Shown here piece after piece: positions 51,263-60,956 of a DNA stretch of 64,000 nt. The notes under the pieces are model-generated. The model ran no database searches, was not told the DNA's origin, and worked only from the letters and a program-made list of their open reading frames with translations. Within the stretch, counting starts at the first letter, position 1; every line of letters begins with the position of its first letter. Both the position numbers and the translations under genes were made by a program. This DNA comes from Parvibaculum sp. (GTDB lineage Bacteria; Pseudomonadota; Alphaproteobacteria; Parvibaculales; Parvibaculaceae): positions 124,001 to 188,000 of the forward strand of contig JARLIS010000051.1 of the NCBI GenBank assembly GCA_031291615.1, read 5' to 3'.

Positions 51263-52033
51263 TCAGAAGTTGTCCTTGCGCTTTCGCGTCTCGGCAAAGA
51301 CATCGACATCGGCGGCGGCGTCGAGGCCGACCGTGTGACGAAGGTCGCGGCTCGCGGCGCGCAGGAAGGGGTTCGTCGCTTTCTCAAGCCCGATGGTCGT
51401 CGGCACGGTCCATTCGCCGCGCGCGCGTTTGGCGTCGATCTCTTTCGCGCGCTCAACGAGCGCCTTGTTCTGCGGCTCGACGGAAAGCGCGAAACGCGCA
51501 TTGGATTGCGTATATTCGTGCGCGCAATAGACGGTGGTGTCGTCGGGCAGCGCCATCAGCTTGCCGAGCGAGACCCACATCTGGGCGGCCGTGCCCTCGA
51601 AGAGCCGGCCGCAGCCGAGCGCGAAAAGCGTGTCGCCGACAAAGACCACATGGTCGTCGGCGAAGTGATAGGCGATGTGGCCGCGCGTATGGCCGGGCAC
51701 TTCGAGCACGCGGGCGCGCGCTGCGCCCAGTTCCACGATGTCGCCGTCGCCGACGGCGCGGTCGATGCCGGGGATCAGGTCCTTCTCGCCGCGGGGTCCG
51801 ACGATGGTGCAGCCGGTCAGGGCTTTCAGTTCGGCATTGCCGCCTGCATGGTCGAAATGGTGATGGGTGTTCAGGATATGCGTCAGCTTCCAGCCCTTGT
51901 CGTCGAGCGCCTTCAGGATCGGCGCGACTTCAGGCGTGTCGATTGCGGCGGTCGCGCCCGACGAAGGCTCATGGACGAGATAGCCGTAATTGTCCTTGAG
52001 GGCTTCAAATTGATAAATCTCGAGCTTGCTCAT
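51263..52033 (-). CDS. gloB: Hydroxyacylglutathione hydrolase (glyoxalase II)
   Basis: A 256-residue metallo-beta-lactamase-fold enzyme. The metal site THHHFDHAGGN is intact, with further ligands in GHTRGHIAYHF and VFVGDTLFALGCGRLFEG and the C-terminal His of VYCAHEYTQSN. It hydrolyses S-lactoylglutathione to lactate and glutathione in methylglyoxal detoxification. Divergent to a methyltransferase gene with a 102-bp gap. Confidence 0.95.
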   Translation of the reverse strand: MSKLEIYQFEALKDNYGYLVHEPSSGATAAIDTPEVAPILKALDDKGWKLTHILNTHHHFDHAGGNAELKALTGCTIVGPRGEKDLIPGIDRAVGDGDIVELGAARARVLEVPGHTRGHIAYHFADDHVVFVGDTLFALGCGRLFEGTAAQMWVSLGKLMALPDDTTVYCAHEYTQSNARFALSVEPQNKALVERAKEIDAKRARGEWTVPTTIGLEKATNPFLRAASRDLRHTVGLDAAADVDVFAETRKRKDNF

Positions 52034-52135
52034 GGGTTGCGGCTTTCTTTAAGGGAACACACTCTCAAGGTAGTGCCTCGGGCGATGAAATTGAACCCTG
52101 AGAATCCATTAGGGAAAATCTGCTAGGATTGCCTT

Positions 52136-52897
52136 ATGGATGTGATCGACCTTCGCGATTTTTACGGCAGGCCGCTTGGGCGCGTGGCGCGCGCCCTTAT
52201 CGGCCGGCGCATCCGCGACATGTGGCCGAGCGTGAAGGGATTGTCCGTTCTCGGTCTCGGTTTTGCGACACCTTATCTCGGGCAATTTCTCGGCGAGGCG
52301 GAGCGCGTCATCGGCCTTATGCCCGCGCAGCAAGGCGTGTTGCGCTGGCCGTCGGAAGGGCGCTGCCTCACCGGCCTTGCGGATGAAAAGGAATTGCCGC
52401 TCGACGATGAATGCATCGACCGCGTGCTCGTCGTTCACGGCGTCGAGGCGGCGGAGAGCCTGCGTGCGCATCTGCGGCAAATCTGGCGCGTGCTCGCGCC
52501 CGGCGGCAAGCTCCTCATCGTGGTGCCGAACCGGCGGGGCTTGTGGGCGCGGCGCGAGGCGACGCCTTTCGGGCAGGGCTTGCCCTTCTCGCGCGGGCAG
52601 ATCACGCAGGCCTTGCGCGAATCCATGTTCAGCCCGGCCGGCTGGGAGATGGCGCTTTTCGTGCCGCCCTTCGACTGGCGGCCGCTGATGCGTTCGGCGC
52701 GCGCCTGGGAGCGCGTCGGTTCGATTCTGTGGCCGCGTTTTTCCGGCGTCATTCTGGTCGAGGCGACGAAGCAGATCTATGCGGCGACGCCCATTCCCGA
52801 TGCGCGCCGCATGAGCGTCATGCGCCAGCGCGTCCGGGCGATTTCGCCGATGCCGCGCGGATGGCCGAACAGCGCCAATGGGCGCGACGGAGATTGA
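52136..52897 (+). CDS. Class I SAM-dependent methyltransferase
   Basis: A 253-residue Rossmann-like methyltransferase. SAM motif I is VLGLGFATPYLG; RVLVVHGVEAAESLRAHLRQIWRVLAPGGKLLIVVPN contains motifs typical of the superfamily. The gene divergent to gloB is a common alphaproteobacterial arrangement. Substrate unknown. Its end is 3 bp from the metW stop on the other strand. Confidence 0.82.
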   Translation: MDVIDLRDFYGRPLGRVARALIGRRIRDMWPSVKGLSVLGLGFATPYLGQFLGEAERVIGLMPAQQGVLRWPSEGRCLTGLADEKELPLDDECIDRVLVVHGVEAAESLRAHLRQIWRVLAPGGKLLIVVPNRRGLWARREATPFGQGLPFSRGQITQALRESMFSPAGWEMALFVPPFDWRPLMRSARAWERVGSILWPRFSGVILVEATKQIYAATPIPDARRMSVMRQRVRAISPMPRGWPNSANGRDGD

Positions 52898-52900
52898 TAC

Positions 52901-53542
52901 TCAGGACTTGCGCGAAAGCAGCAGCACGGCGTCTTCCGCCGTCAGATTGTCGATGCTGCCGGGGCGGCCGACGCGCCTGGCGCGGTTGCCGATGACGCTC
53001 ACGGCGTCGTCGATGTTGAGGCCGAGATCGTCGCACAGGCTCACGAAGTCGCGCACCGTGCAGAGATGGATGTTCGGCGTGTCGTACCAGTCGTGGCCGA
53101 GCGTGCGCGTCACCGGCATGCGGCCAGACCAGAGAAGCTGGAGGCGCACGCGCCAATTGCCGAAATTGGGGAACGAGACGACGACGTGGCGCCCGATGCG
53201 TTTCATCTGCGTCAGCACCTCGCGCGGATTGCGCGTCGCCTGAATGGTCTGGCTCAGGATCACATAGTCGAAAGCGTCGTCGGGATAGTCGTGAAGGTCC
53301 GCATCCGCGTCGCCTTGAATGACCGACAGGCCGCGCGCGACGCAGGCGTTCACGCCTTCCTGCGAAAGCTCGATGCCGCGCCCGTCGACATTCTTCGTGC
53401 GCGCGAGGAGGGCCAGAAGCTGTCCGTCGCCGCAGCCGACATCGAGCACGCGCGCATCCGGCGCGATCATCTCGGCGATCAGCGCGAGGTCGACGCGGTT
53501 CTGCACATATCCGAAGGCGGAGGTTCCGTCCTGCGCGGTCAT
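52901..53542 (-). CDS. metW: Methionine biosynthesis protein MetW
   Basis: A 213-residue MetW-family methyltransferase-like protein. [16 protein letters not shown] is SAM motif I, and [38 protein letters not shown] and [18 protein letters not shown] are the MetW hallmarks. MetW acts with MetX in homoserine acylation. ATG 53542 overlaps the metX stop (ATGA at 53539-53542), showing coupling. Confidence 0.95.
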   Translation of the reverse strand: MTAQDGTSAFGYVQNRVDLALIAEMIAPDARVLDVGCGDGQLLALLARTKNVDGRGIELSQEGVNACVARGLSVIQGDADADLHDYPDDAFDYVILSQTIQATRNPREVLTQMKRIGRHVVVSFPNFGNWRVRLQLLWSGRMPVTRTLGHDWYDTPNIHLCTVRDFVSLCDDLGLNIDDAVSVIGNRARRVGRPGSIDNLTAEDAVLLLSRKS

Positions 53543-54729
53543 TTCACGAGTCCCCGTCGCCTTGCGGCGGAGCCGATGAAGCCGCCCAGCGTCGCGAACA
53601 TTTCGGGCTCGTCGAGCAGGAATGCGTCGTGGCCCTTGTCGGTGGCGATTTCGATGAAGCTGACATTGGCCGCGGCCGCATTCAGCGCATGCACGGTCTG
53701 GCGGCTTTCCGATGTCGGGAAAAGCCAGTCGCTCGTGAAGGAAACGACGCAGAAGCGCGTTTTCGTGCCCTTGAAGGCATTGGCGAGCACGCCGCCGTAA
53801 TCGGCCGCGAGATCGAAATAGTCCATCGCGCGGGTGATGTAGAGATAGGAATTGGCGTCGAAGCGGTCGACGAAGGTCAGCCCCTGATGGCGCAGATAGC
53901 TTTCGATCTGAAAGTCCGCGTCGAACCCATAGGTGATTTTCTCGCGGTCTTGCAGGTTGCGCCCGAACTTGCGGTGCAATGCAGCTTCCGAAAGATAGGT
54001 GATGTGGGCGGCCATGCGCGCGACCGCGAGCCCCTTCGACGGGGTCGTGCCCTCGGCGAGATAGTTGCCGGCGCGCCAGTCCGGATCGGCCATGATCGCT
54101 TGGCGGCCGACCTCGTGAAAGGCGATGTTCTGCGCCGAGTGGCGCGCGGCGGTCGCAAGCGGGATCGCGGAGAAAACGCGCTCCGGGTAAGCGGCCGCCC
54201 ATTGCAGCACCTGCATGCCGCCCATCGAGCCGCCGACGACGCAGAAAATATCCGCGATGCCGAGGCGGTCGAGCAGCATCGCCTGGGCGCGCACCATGTC
54301 GCCTATGGTGATGACGGGGAAGGAGAGGCCGTAGGGTTTGCCCGTCTTCGGGTCGATGTCCTTCGGGCCCGTCGTTCCCATGCAGCCGCCGATGACGTTC
54401 GGGCAGATGATGAAATAGCGGTCCGTGTCGAGCGGGAGGCCCGGGCCGACCATGGCCGGCCACCAGCCGCCGGGCTTGCCGGTGATCGGGTTGCGGCTCG
54501 CGACATACTGATCGAGCGTCAGCGCGTGGCAGACAAGGACCACGTTCGACTTTGCCGCGTTCAGCGTGCCGTAGGTCTGGTAGGCGATGGTAAACGGGGC
54601 AAGGCTCACGCCGGAATCGAGGGCGAGCGGCGTCTCGGGTCCGAAATGCATCTCGGCGGCCACGGCGTTCAGCCGTCTGGCTGCCTCGTCCGTGTCCGGT
54701 TCGGCCTGAAGCTGTCGCTTGTCGCTCAT
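53539..54729 (-). CDS. metX: Homoserine O-acetyltransferase/O-succinyltransferase MetX
   Basis: A 396-residue alpha/beta-hydrolase-fold acyltransferase. The nucleophile is Ser in [15 protein letters not shown], with Asp in [12 protein letters not shown] and His in [29 protein letters not shown] is a MetX signature. It acylates homoserine as the first step of methionine synthesis. ATG 54729 is chosen because the ATG at 54795 lies inside the probable -10 box. First gene of metX-metW. Confidence 0.95.
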   Translation of the reverse strand: MSDKRQLQAEPDTDEAARRLNAVAAEMHFGPETPLALDSGVSLAPFTIAYQTYGTLNAAKSNVVLVCHALTLDQYVASRNPITGKPGGWWPAMVGPGLPLDTDRYFIICPNVIGGCMGTTGPKDIDPKTGKPYGLSFPVITIGDMVRAQAMLLDRLGIADIFCVVGGSMGGMQVLQWAAAYPERVFSAIPLATAARHSAQNIAFHEVGRQAIMADPDWRAGNYLAEGTTPSKGLAVARMAAHITYLSEAALHRKFGRNLQDREKITYGFDADFQIESYLRHQGLTFVDRFDANSYLYITRAMDYFDLAADYGGVLANAFKGTKTRFCVVSFTSDWLFPTSESRQTVHALNAAAANVSFIEIATDKGHDAFLLDEPEMFATLGGFIGSAARRRGLVK

Positions 54730-54794
54730 CGCCCGGTTCACTTGGTGGATAGCCGCTTGTGCGGCGCCTTCCGGCCCCTCTCGCGACGGCCCCA

Positions 54795-54824
54795 TAGCTA
54801 GGGACGCACCCCCCTAAATGTCAA
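54795..54824 (-). promoter_or_regulatory. Sigma-70-type promoter of metX
   Basis: On the minus strand TTGACA (54819-54824) and TAGCTA (54795-54800) are 18 bp apart, giving a start point near 54788 and a leader of about 60 nt before ATG 54729. The leader was checked for a SAM-II-type riboswitch by eye and none was recognised. The other side of this 237-bp gap holds the leader of the chorismate mutase operon, with a GGGCCGG/CCGGCCC hairpin. Confidence 0.65.
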
Positions 54825-54966
54825 TGTTTTCTTTGATTTTAGCGGGTTAGCCGCTTATGAATACCGCTCTTGCGGGCCGGGCGTTCAGGGCGTCCGGCCC
54901 TCTTTCCGTTTCAGGGCGGGGCCTGCTTTTGCCGGTCCGGCCCCGTTTGACGACGAGAACCCTTGC

Positions 54967-55863
54967 ATGGCGAGCGAAGCGCAAAATCCGGAAAAGGCTC
55001 TCAGCGACGTTCGCCGGGAGATCGACACAATCGACGACGCCATTCAGGACCTCCTGATGAAGCGGACGGAGCTTGTCGTCGCCGTCGCCGAGGCAAAGGC
55101 GCGCAGCGCGAGTGCGGCGGGCCATGGGAGCTTCATCGCCTTCCGCCCCGGCCGCGAGGCCGAAGTGCTGCGCCGGCTCGCCTCGCGCCAGAAGGGGCGC
55201 TTTCCGCTCAAGGTCGTCTTCCGCCTTTTCCGCGAAGTCATCTCGACCATGACGCGCATTCAGGGCCCCTTCCGCGTCGATGTGTTCGGGGCCGAGAACA
55301 AGCTCGCCTATTGGGATCTTGCGCGCAGCTATTACGGCTCCTCGACGGAAATGGAAATTCACGACTCGGCGCGCGACGTGCTGCGCCGTCTCGGCCATGA
55401 CCGTTCGGCCATCGGCATTCTGCCCGAGCCCGGAAACTTTGCCGGCGGCGACTGGTGGCCAGCGCTGGCGACGGCGGGCAAGGACGGCCCGCGTGTCGTG
55501 GCGCGCATTCCTTTCCTCGACATTGCCAGCGAAAAAGACGCGCCGGTCGCCTTCGTCGTCGCGCAGGCCGCCTTCGAGCCGACGGAGGACGACACAAGCC
55601 TTCTGGTCGTCACGGGCGAAGGCGATGTCAGCGATGCAGCGCTTGCCCAGCGGGTGAAAGCGGCGGGCTTTACAGGCGAGCGCGTCGGCGTCGCGCTGTC
55701 GAATGACGGACGGGCGCTGCGCCACAATCTGTTCGCTGTCGCGGGTCATGTCGATGAGGCAGATGCGCGGCTTGCGGCGCTCGGCGGCGAAGCGCCCGTC
55801 GCGGCCGCGCGCATCATCGGCGGCTATGCGAACCCGGTGAAGCGGGCGAAGGACGGCGAATGA
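54967..55863 (+). CDS. Chorismate mutase with C-terminal extension
   Basis: A 298-residue protein. Residues 8-95 form an AroQ-type chorismate mutase ([33 protein letters not shown]), converting chorismate to prephenate. The remaining 200 residues resemble a diverged prephenate dehydratase/periplasmic-binding-like domain ([23 protein letters not shown] and later), without the dehydratase TRF motif by eye. It heads an operon with hisC and tyrC, joined by an ATGA overlap, for tyrosine/phenylalanine synthesis. Confidence 0.87.
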   Translation: MASEAQNPEKALSDVRREIDTIDDAIQDLLMKRTELVVAVAEAKARSASAAGHGSFIAFRPGREAEVLRRLASRQKGRFPLKVVFRLFREVISTMTRIQGPFRVDVFGAENKLAYWDLARSYYGSSTEMEIHDSARDVLRRLGHDRSAIGILPEPGNFAGGDWWPALATAGKDGPRVVARIPFLDIASEKDAPVAFVVAQAAFEPTEDDTSLLVVTGEGDVSDAALAQRVKAAGFTGERVGVALSNDGRALRHNLFAVAGHVDEADARLAALGGEAPVAAARIIGGYANPVKRAKDGE

Positions 55864-56963
55864 TGACCAAGCAGCCGACGCCGCAGCCCGGCATTCTCGA
55901 CATCGAGCCTTATGTGGCGGGCCGCGCGACGGCGGCGCCGGGCGTCAAGATTCACAAGCTCTCCGCGAACGAGACGCCGCTCGGCCCGAGCCCGCGCGCA
56001 CGCGAGGCATTCATCGCCGCCGGAAAATCGCTCGAGCTTTATCCGGAAGGCTCGGCGCTTCCGTTGCGCTCGGCCATTGCGGCGCGTTACGGGCTCAATC
56101 CCGATCGCATCGTCTGCGGCGCCGGCTCCGACGAGCTGCTGCATCTCCTCGCGCAGGCCTATCTCGGCGAGGGCGACGAGGCGATCATCACCGAGCACGG
56201 ATTTCTCGTTTATCCGATCGTGACGAAAGCGGCGGGCGCGACGCCGGTGATCGTGAAGGAGAAGAACCTTCGCGCCGATGTCGATGCGATCCTCGCCGCC
56301 GTGACGCCGAGGACGAAGATCGTCTTCCTCGCCAATCCGAACAATCCGACGGGGAGCTATCTTCCTGTCGACGAAGTGAAGCGTCTGCAAGCGGGCCTGC
56401 GTCCCGACATTCTCTTCATCGTCGATGCGGCCTATAGCGAATATGTGCAGCGCAACGATTACGAGAGCGGCATCGAGCTTGTGGCGACGTCGCAGAATGT
56501 CGTGATGACGCGCACCTTCTCGAAAATCCACGGGCTCGCCGCACTCAGGCTCGGCTGGATGTATGCGCCTGCCCATGTGGTTGACGTCATCAACCGCACG
56601 CGCGGGCCATTCAACGTCTCGATCCCGGCGATGGAAGCGGGCATCGCCGCCATAGGCGACATCCGGCATTTCGAGGCGGCGCGCGCCCACAACGACAAAT
56701 GGCTCGACTGGCTCACGAGTGAAATCTCGAAGCTCGGCCTTACCGTGTCGCCCAGCGTCGCGAATTTTCTCATCATCGAGTTTCCGCGCGAGCCGGGAAA
56801 GACGGCGAAGGACGCCGACGCCTTTCTCATGCAGCGCGGGCTGATCCTCCGGCAGATCGCGTCCTACGGGCTGCCCGATCACCTGCGCCTCACGGTCGGC
56901 TCGGAGGAGGCAAACCGTCTCGTCGTCGCGGCGCTCGCCGAATTCATGGGCGGAAAGCGATGA
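55860..56963 (+). CDS. hisC: Histidinol-phosphate aminotransferase (or aromatic aminotransferase)
   Basis: A 367-residue class I/II PLP aminotransferase. [39 protein letters not shown] and [16 protein letters not shown] with the PLP Lys are the HisC landmarks. HisC-type enzymes also transaminate prephenate or phenylpyruvate, and the position between chorismate mutase and prephenate dehydrogenase suggests an aromatic role besides histidine. Start overlaps the previous stop (ATGA at 55860-55863). Confidence 0.9.
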   Translation: MMTKQPTPQPGILDIEPYVAGRATAAPGVKIHKLSANETPLGPSPRAREAFIAAGKSLELYPEGSALPLRSAIAARYGLNPDRIVCGAGSDELLHLLAQAYLGEGDEAIITEHGFLVYPIVTKAAGATPVIVKEKNLRADVDAILAAVTPRTKIVFLANPNNPTGSYLPVDEVKRLQAGLRPDILFIVDAAYSEYVQRNDYESGIELVATSQNVVMTRTFSKIHGLAALRLGWMYAPAHVVDVINRTRGPFNVSIPAMEAGIAAIGDIRHFEAARAHNDKWLDWLTSEISKLGLTVSPSVANFLIIEFPREPGKTAKDADAFLMQRGLILRQIASYGLPDHLRLTVGSEEANRLVVAALAEFMGGKR

Positions 56964-57898
56964 GCGATCCGCATTTCAAGCGCATCGCCATCATCGGCCT
57001 CGGTCTCATCGGCGGTTCGCTCGGCCATGCGATCAAGCGCGGCAAGCTCGCCGAGCGGGTCGTCGGCCACGCGCATTCGGAGGCGACGCGCAAGCGCGCG
57101 CTCGAAATCGGCTTCGTCGACGAGGTTGTACCGAGCGCGGCGGAGGCCGCGAAGGATGCCGATCTCGTCGTCGTCTGCGTGCCTGTCGGCGCCGTCGGTG
57201 CGGTCGCCGCGGAAATCGAGGGCTCGCTGAAACGCGGCGCCATCGTCACCGATGCGGGTTCGGTCAAGAACGCCGTCGTGCGCGACATGGGCCCCCATAT
57301 TCCGGACGGCGTGCATTTCATTCCCGGCCACCCGATCGCGGGCACGGAACAGTCGGGCCCGGATTCGGGTTTCGCCGAACTTTTCGACGGGCGCTGGTGC
57401 ATCCTCACGCCCATTCCCGGCGCCGACCGCGAGGCGGTGGCGAAGCTCGCGGCCTTCTGGGAAGCCTGCGGCTCGCGCGTCGATTACATGGAGCCCAAAC
57501 ACCACGATCTCGTGCTCGCCATCGTCAGCCATCTGCCGCATCTCATCGCCTATAACATCGTCGGCACGGCGGACGATCTCGAAACGGTGACGCAATCGGA
57601 AGTCATCAAATATTCGGCGAGCGGCTTTCGCGACTTCACGCGCCTTGCGTCCTCAGACCCCACCATGTGGCGCGACATCTGCCTCAACAACAAGGATGCG
57701 ATCCTCGAAATGCTCGGGCGTTTCTCGGAGGATCTATCGGCCTTGCAGCGCATGATCCGCTGGGGCGACGGCGATGGGCTCTTCCAGCTCTTCACGCGCA
57801 CCCGCTCCGTGCGCCGCATGATCATCGAGGCGGGGCAGGACACGGCCGCGCCGAATTTCGGCCGCAACCCGACGCATATATCGGACAAGAAAAGCTAG
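56960..57898 (+). CDS. tyrC: Prephenate/arogenate dehydrogenase family protein
   Basis: A 312-residue TyrA/TyrC enzyme. NAD(P) motif [15 protein letters not shown] (9-23), then [19 protein letters not shown] with the catalytic His, and [16 protein letters not shown] in the helical domain. It oxidises prephenate or arogenate to the tyrosine precursor. Coupled to hisC by an ATGA overlap. Its TAG stop shares the palindrome CTAG with the stop of the opposing DUF2125 gene. The symbol follows the cyclohexadienyl/arogenate type; prephenate use cannot be excluded. Confidence 0.92.
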   Translation: MSDPHFKRIAIIGLGLIGGSLGHAIKRGKLAERVVGHAHSEATRKRALEIGFVDEVVPSAAEAAKDADLVVVCVPVGAVGAVAAEIEGSLKRGAIVTDAGSVKNAVVRDMGPHIPDGVHFIPGHPIAGTEQSGPDSGFAELFDGRWCILTPIPGADREAVAKLAAFWEACGSRVDYMEPKHHDLVLAIVSHLPHLIAYNIVGTADDLETVTQSEVIKYSASGFRDFTRLASSDPTMWRDICLNNKDAILEMLGRFSEDLSALQRMIRWGDGDGLFQLFTRTRSVRRMIIEAGQDTAAPNFGRNPTHISDKKS

Positions 57899-59025
57899 TA
57901 GACCGGGTCGAGCTTCGAGACGAAAAGCGGTCCGAGATAGAGCTTTCCGTCCGTCATGGTGATCGGCACGCGGATGCGGTTTTCGCCGGTGCCCTGAAGC
58001 TCGGAGAAGAGGCCGAGGCCCACTTTCGCGAGTTGCGCATCGCGCTCCTTCACCAGCCTGGCTTTGACGAGCGCGTCGAGCAGCGCGGGATAATTCGCAA
58101 CTTCGGCCTGAAAGGTTCCCTTGGGGCGCGCCTCGGCGTCGAGCGTCAATTCGCCCTGCGCCCACATGTCGAGCGGGCCCCATTTCACGACGAGATCGGA
58201 AATGGCGAGCGTGCCGCCGCGTTGCATCCAGTTGCGCGAGAACTCGACAAAGCTCGCATGTTCGTTCCTCGGGACATTCCTGAGGCGGGCCTGGACGGCG
58301 ATAAGTTCGATCTTGGAGCCGAGCACCGGAAGCGCATCGGCCCGGGCGAAGGCCATGTCGTCGCCCTGAAGCGCGAGGTCGTAGCTGCCGGCAAGGCTCG
58401 CAAGAATGGGGGCCTCGCCCGTCTTCACCGTTTCCTCGGCCGGGCGCAGATGCAATTGCAGGCGGCCGGCGGCGAAGCGCTCGCTCGGGGCGCTTTGCGG
58501 GGCACCGTCCAGTTCGGCGACGAGATTGCCTATGTCGATGGCGAGGCGGCCGACGGGAAGGCCGGGAACATCGACATAGCTTGCCCAGGTACCGCCGGCA
58601 GCCGTTGCCCGCAGCGTGTGGCTTTTCGGCGCGGAGCCCGAGACGTCGCGATAGGTGAAGAGCTGCTCTCCGCCGATTTTCAGCACGACGTGGCGCAGGT
58701 TATAGGGCAGGAAATCGGCTTCGAGGCTTTCGGCCTGCCAGCTCCAATCCTCCGGCGCCTGCGGCGCAGTGGCGACCGGGGCGGCAAGCGTCGCGGCGAT
58801 GCGATAGGGATATCCCGAGATTTCAAGATCGTTCCAGCCGACGGCGACGCCGCCCGGATGGGCCGTTTTCGCAAAGGCCTCGAAGGAGGTTCGCAGCTTG
58901 TCGGCGACGATGAACCAGTAGAGGGAATAAAGGGCGAAGGTCACGCCGACTGCGATCATCGGCAGGAAAACGCGCAAGGGCGGCCGCGGCTTCTTCGCTG
59001 TTGCCTCAGGTGGTGTGTGGGTCAT
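57895..59025 (-). CDS. DUF2125 family protein
   Basis: A 376-residue protein with one N-terminal TM (about 17-38) and a long beta-rich periplasmic part of DUF2125 type (GVAVGWNDLEISGYPYRI; LPYNLRHVVLKIGGEQLF; MQRGGTLAISDLVVKWGPLD). Function unknown; the family is found in alphaproteobacteria and resembles AsmA-like envelope proteins. ATG 59025 used. Its 3' end overlaps tyrC's by 4 bp. Confidence 0.85.
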   Translation of the reverse strand: MTHTPPEATAKKPRPPLRVFLPMIAVGVTFALYSLYWFIVADKLRTSFEAFAKTAHPGGVAVGWNDLEISGYPYRIAATLAAPVATAPQAPEDWSWQAESLEADFLPYNLRHVVLKIGGEQLFTYRDVSGSAPKSHTLRATAAGGTWASYVDVPGLPVGRLAIDIGNLVAELDGAPQSAPSERFAAGRLQLHLRPAEETVKTGEAPILASLAGSYDLALQGDDMAFARADALPVLGSKIELIAVQARLRNVPRNEHASFVEFSRNWMQRGGTLAISDLVVKWGPLDMWAQGELTLDAEARPKGTFQAEVANYPALLDALVKARLVKERDAQLAKVGLGLFSELQGTGENRIRVPITMTDGKLYLGPLFVSKLDPVY

Positions 59026-59065
59026 CGGTTCGATAATATCCGCCGCTCTGTCATCGGAACATAAC

Positions 59066-59614
59066 ATGCAGGATTTGTGGGTTTTTGGATATGGCTCGCT
59101 TATGTGGCGGCCAGGCTTCGAGCATGAGGAGCGACGGCCCGCGCTTCTGCGCGGCTATCATCGCGGCTTCTGCGTCTATAGCCATGTCCATCGCGGCACG
59201 CCGGAGCGGCCGGGGCTTGTCTTCGGGCTCGATGCGGGCGGGGCCTGCCGCGGGGTCGCCTTCCGCGTCGCGGCTTCGCGCGCGGATGACACGCGGCGTT
59301 ATTTGCAAGCGCGTGAGCAGGTGACATCCGTTTATGTCGAAGCGGAAAAGACGGTCGAGCTTGTCGACACGAAAGAGAGGGTGCGCGCGCTCTGCTTTGT
59401 CGTCGACCGCAAGCATCCGCAATATGCGGGCGCGCTGCCCTTCGAGCGGCAGGTGGAATTGATCGCGGCGGGCGTGGGGAGCTCCGGCAAAAATCCGGAC
59501 TATCTCGAAAGCACGGTCCGGCATCTCGAAGAGGCGGGCATCGCAGACCCGGACCTCATCCGGCTCTGGCAGGCCGTCGAAGAGCGGCTGCGTCAAGCGT
59601 CACCGTCCCGGTGA
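59066..59614 (+). CDS. chaC: Gamma-glutamylcyclotransferase, ChaC type
   Basis: A 182-residue enzyme. VFGYGSLMWRPGF at 6-18 is the substrate-binding motif and Glu84 in QAREQV is the likely catalytic residue. GYHRGFCVYSHVHRGTPERPGLVFGLDAGG matches ChaC proteins, which degrade glutathione to 5-oxoproline and Cys-Gly. C-terminal YLESTVRHLEEAGI is also typical. Its last 59 bp overlap the end of the opposing YcaQ-like gene. Confidence 0.9.
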   Translation: MQDLWVFGYGSLMWRPGFEHEERRPALLRGYHRGFCVYSHVHRGTPERPGLVFGLDAGGACRGVAFRVAASRADDTRRYLQAREQVTSVYVEAEKTVELVDTKERVRALCFVVDRKHPQYAGALPFERQVELIAAGVGSSGKNPDYLESTVRHLEEAGIADPDLIRLWQAVEERLRQASPSR

Positions 59615-60755
59615 AGCGGGAGAGCTCGTCGAGCGCCGCCTCAAGCGCGGCCTTTCGCGGCTTGTCGAACTTGATGCCGGGTTCGAGCCAGAGCCCCTTC
59701 ACTTCCAGGCGGCCTTCGTCGCGGTGGGCCTTCAGGTCGGCGCGGGCGATGAAGCGGTCGCCTTCGAGAACGGGCAGCACGTAATAGCCATAGCGGCGTT
59801 TCTTCTCCGGCACGAAGACTTCGATCGTATAGTCGAAGCCGAAAAGGCGGATGGCGCGCTTGCGGTCGCGGATCGCGGGGTCGAAGGGCGAGAGGAGGCG
59901 CGTCGAGGCGTCCAACTCGGGCAGCGCCGCGATATCGGCCTCGATGGAGGGCAAGGCGAGCGCGGGCTTGGCAGCGCCATCCGCTCCCATCACTTCGACC
60001 TCGACGATCTCCTTGCGGCGGAGCGCGGCTCTCGCCCAGTCGCGCGCCTCGGCGATCTCGATCAGGTCGAAGAACTTGGCGATTTCGGTCGGCGTCGCGA
60101 AACCCAGACGGGCGAGTGCCTCGCGGGCGGCCCAGTCGACGGTCTGCCGTCTTGTCGGCCGCGCAGCGCGCAAGTCCGCCGGAATAATGCGCTCGGCAAG
60201 GCCGTAAACTTTCTCGAAGCCATCGCGCCGCGCGATGGCGAGTTCGCCGGTGCGCCAGAGGAATTCGAGCGCGGTTTTCGATGGGCCCCAGCCCCACCAC
60301 GCACCTTCGCCCTTGTCCTCGAAGTCGCGGGCGGAAACTTCGCCTTTCTCGCGGATGCGGCGGCGGACGCGGGCGATCACTTTTGCGGCGTCCGGCCCGA
60401 TGCGTTCCTGCCAGCGCGGATGTTTCAGACGCTCTTTCGCCGCGCGGAAGCGATGATGCCAATGCGGATAGAACTCGATGGGCAGCAGTGAGGCGTCATG
60501 CGTCCAGTGTTCGAAGAGCGATGCGTGGTCGTGATGAAGGGCGGCGAGCAGCGCGCGGTCATATCCGGCGGCGCGCGAAAAGAGGATCATGTGATGCGCG
60601 CGCTCGACGGTATTGATGGAATCGAGCTGGACGAAGCCGAGGCGGCGCACAAGCGCCAGCACGTCCTCATGCGTCAGCGCATGGCCCGGCCTTTCGCCCA
60701 GCGCATGGCGGTCGAGGAAAAGTCGGCGGGCTTGCGAGTTCGCGATTGTCAGCAT
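59556..60755 (-). CDS. YcaQ/AlkX-like winged-helix DNA glycosylase
   Basis: A 399-residue HTH_42 protein of the YcaQ family, which removes alkylated bases and unhooks DNA interstrand crosslinks. The catalytic motif is Gln43-Leu-Asp45 (FVQLDSINTVERAHHMILFSR); the QxD form is reported for the YcaQ/AlkX branch. FEHWTHDASLLPIEFYPHW and RLLSPFDPAIRDRKRAIRLF are other conserved regions. It is separate from its neighbours but its stop lies inside chaC, an overlap of 59 bp. Confidence 0.88.
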   Translation of the reverse strand: MLTIANSQARRLFLDRHALGERPGHALTHEDVLALVRRLGFVQLDSINTVERAHHMILFSRAAGYDRALLAALHHDHASLFEHWTHDASLLPIEFYPHWHHRFRAAKERLKHPRWQERIGPDAAKVIARVRRRIREKGEVSARDFEDKGEGAWWGWGPSKTALEFLWRTGELAIARRDGFEKVYGLAERIIPADLRAARPTRRQTVDWAAREALARLGFATPTEIAKFFDLIEIAEARDWARAALRRKEIVEVEVMGADGAAKPALALPSIEADIAALPELDASTRLLSPFDPAIRDRKRAIRLFGFDYTIEVFVPEKKRRYGYYVLPVLEGDRFIARADLKAHRDEGRLEVKGLWLEPGIKFDKPRKAALEAALDELSRFTGTVTLDAAALRRPARAG

Positions 60756-60784
60756 GAAGTGTTGTCCGCAACGCTTTGTCCCGT

Positions 60785-60944
60785 CCTCCCCCTCACCCTC
60801 CGCTCGCCCTCCGGGCTCGCTTGTCCCTCTCCCCCTCCCGCCCGCGCGTCGAGATGAAATAGAGCTTTGGGCGGGAGGGGGAGAGGGATGCGAAGGGTTG
60901 GCGCGGCGTAGCTGCGCTTTACCCGAAGCTGGGTGAGGGGGAGG
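60785..60944. repeat. Nested long inverted repeat (dispersed-element-like)
   Basis: Outer arms CCTCCCCCTCACCC (60785-60798) and its exact complement at 60931-60944 enclose a perfect 19-bp inverted repeat (arms 60825-60843 and 60869-60887; CCCTCTCCCCCTCCCGCCC) with a 25-bp spacer. It fills the 200-bp gap between the YcaQ-like gene and the VOC gene. GC-rich nested palindromes of this kind are commonly dispersed through proteobacterial genomes; copy number cannot be judged from one window. Confidence 0.8.
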
Positions 60945-60956
60945 GCACGCATGGCG

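Noticed and set aside
52901..54463. A fused MetX-MetW protein
   Set aside because: The frame is open only because of GC-rich composition upstream of metW; MetX itself reads in another frame and the two genes meet at an ATGA overlap.
54730..54820. SAM-II-type riboswitch upstream of metX
   Set aside because: The leader after the promoter is about 60 nt and shows no recognisable SAM-II pseudoknot sequence by eye. A covariance-model search would settle it; a hit would overturn this.
54857..55057. Leader peptide for attenuation of the chorismate mutase operon
   Set aside because: The short frame has no run of Phe or Tyr codons and continues through the gene in another frame. The nearby hairpin has no T run.
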